A stretch of 5,654 nucleotides of DNA from a bacterium (GTDB lineage Bacteria; Zhuqueibacterota; Zhuqueibacteria; Thermofontimicrobiales; Thermofontimicrobiaceae), in assembly GCA_025453735.1 (NCBI GenBank), contig JALOPY010000197.1, positions 1-5,654 on the forward strand, given 5' to 3'. Under the pieces are notes generated by a model that worked only from the letters and a program-made list of their open reading frames with translations, was not told the DNA's origin and ran no database searches. Positions 5,474-5,654 of the stretch are shown here, piece after piece (position 1 is the first letter of the stretch; the number at the start of each line of letters is the position of its first letter). The translations under genes were made by a program, and so were the position numbers.

Positions 5474-5654
5474 CTAAGCAGCTTTAAATTCACGCTGCGC
5501 GCGTTCGTAATTTTCTTTTGTCCCGATATCGATGAAATATTCTTTAATGAAATAACCCTTTATATCTCCGATGAGCAATGGCAAGACATCATAGCCGATG
5601 TCCGATGGTATTTTTCTCGGCAAATAGTGGATGACTTCCGGATTGCACATATAA
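5474..5654 (-). CDS. hddC: Nucleotidyltransferase C-terminal end, probably D-glycero-alpha-D-manno-heptose 1-phosphate guanylyltransferase
   Basis: Only the last 59 codons are present; the start lies beyond the right edge. In the characterised pathway HddC transfers GMP from GTP to D-glycero-alpha-D-manno-heptose 1-phosphate, giving GDP-heptose. The visible part shows the end of a NTP_transferase (GT-A-like) fold: NPEVIHYLPRKIPSDIGYDV, where family members have an acid-rich segment before the last helix, then LPLLI, GYFIKEYFIDIGTKENY and ERAQREF. The IDIGTKENYERAQ ending is typical of sugar-1-phosphate nucleotidyltransferases. The choice of heptose guanylyltransferase rests on the adjacent hddA and gmhA; a mannose-1-phosphate guanylyltransferase or a glucose-1-phosphate nucleotidyltransferase has the same ending. 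No sign of damage in the visible part. Confidence 0.72.
   Translation of the reverse strand, partial: YMCNPEVIHYLPRKIPSDIGYDVLPLLIGDIKGYFIKEYFIDIGTKENYERAQREFKAA

Overview
The window is a moderately AT-rich piece of bacterial chromosome. It carries the front end of a DNA polymerase I gene, a small DUF3467 gene with a beta-barrel outer-membrane protein gene behind it, and part of a cluster for nucleotide-activated heptose. The outer-membrane protein and heptose genes point to a Gram-negative cell. The DUF3467 protein closely resembles versions I associate with Bacteroidota and their FCB relatives (Ignavibacteria, Calditrichota, KSB1-like lineages). That lineage is an inference; there is no rRNA or other decisive marker here.

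Layout: 1-1788 (minus) is polA, 596 codons open to the window edge, covering the 5' nuclease, the complete proofreading exonuclease and the start of the polymerase domain. 1789-2383 is a divergent regulatory region. It holds a TTGACA/TACATT promoter facing polA, a near-consensus TTGACT/TATAAT promoter facing DUF3467, GTTCA-type short repeats, and a long leader with an 88-bp repeat. 2384-2716 (plus) is the DUF3467 gene and 2739-3386 (plus) the outer-membrane protein, probably one transcript. 3387-3504 is a convergent intergenic stretch with T tracts and a hairpin. 3505-5135 (minus) holds gmhA and hddA, overlapping by 10 nt. 5136-5473 is a gene-poor spacer with a second, inverted copy of the 88-bp repeat and a perfect 37-nt palindrome. 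5474-5654 (minus) is the C-terminal end of an hddC-type nucleotidyltransferase.

The heptose genes run in the order hddC, hddA, gmhA. GmhA would turn sedoheptulose 7-phosphate into D-glycero-D-manno-heptose 7-phosphate, HddA would phosphorylate C1, and HddC would transfer a nucleotide (GDP in the characterised pathway) to the heptose 1-phosphate. The required phosphatase, GmhB, is not in view. The product would feed a surface glycan (LPS, capsule or S-layer glycan).

The least expected feature is the 88-bp repeat: two ungapped copies (76/88 identical) in inverted orientation, each lying 110-140 nt upstream of a start codon (DUF3467 and hddA) and reading toward that gene. They could be a shared leader or regulatory element, the remains of a duplicated coding sequence, or inverted ends able to flip the four genes between them. 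The sequence alone does not settle which.
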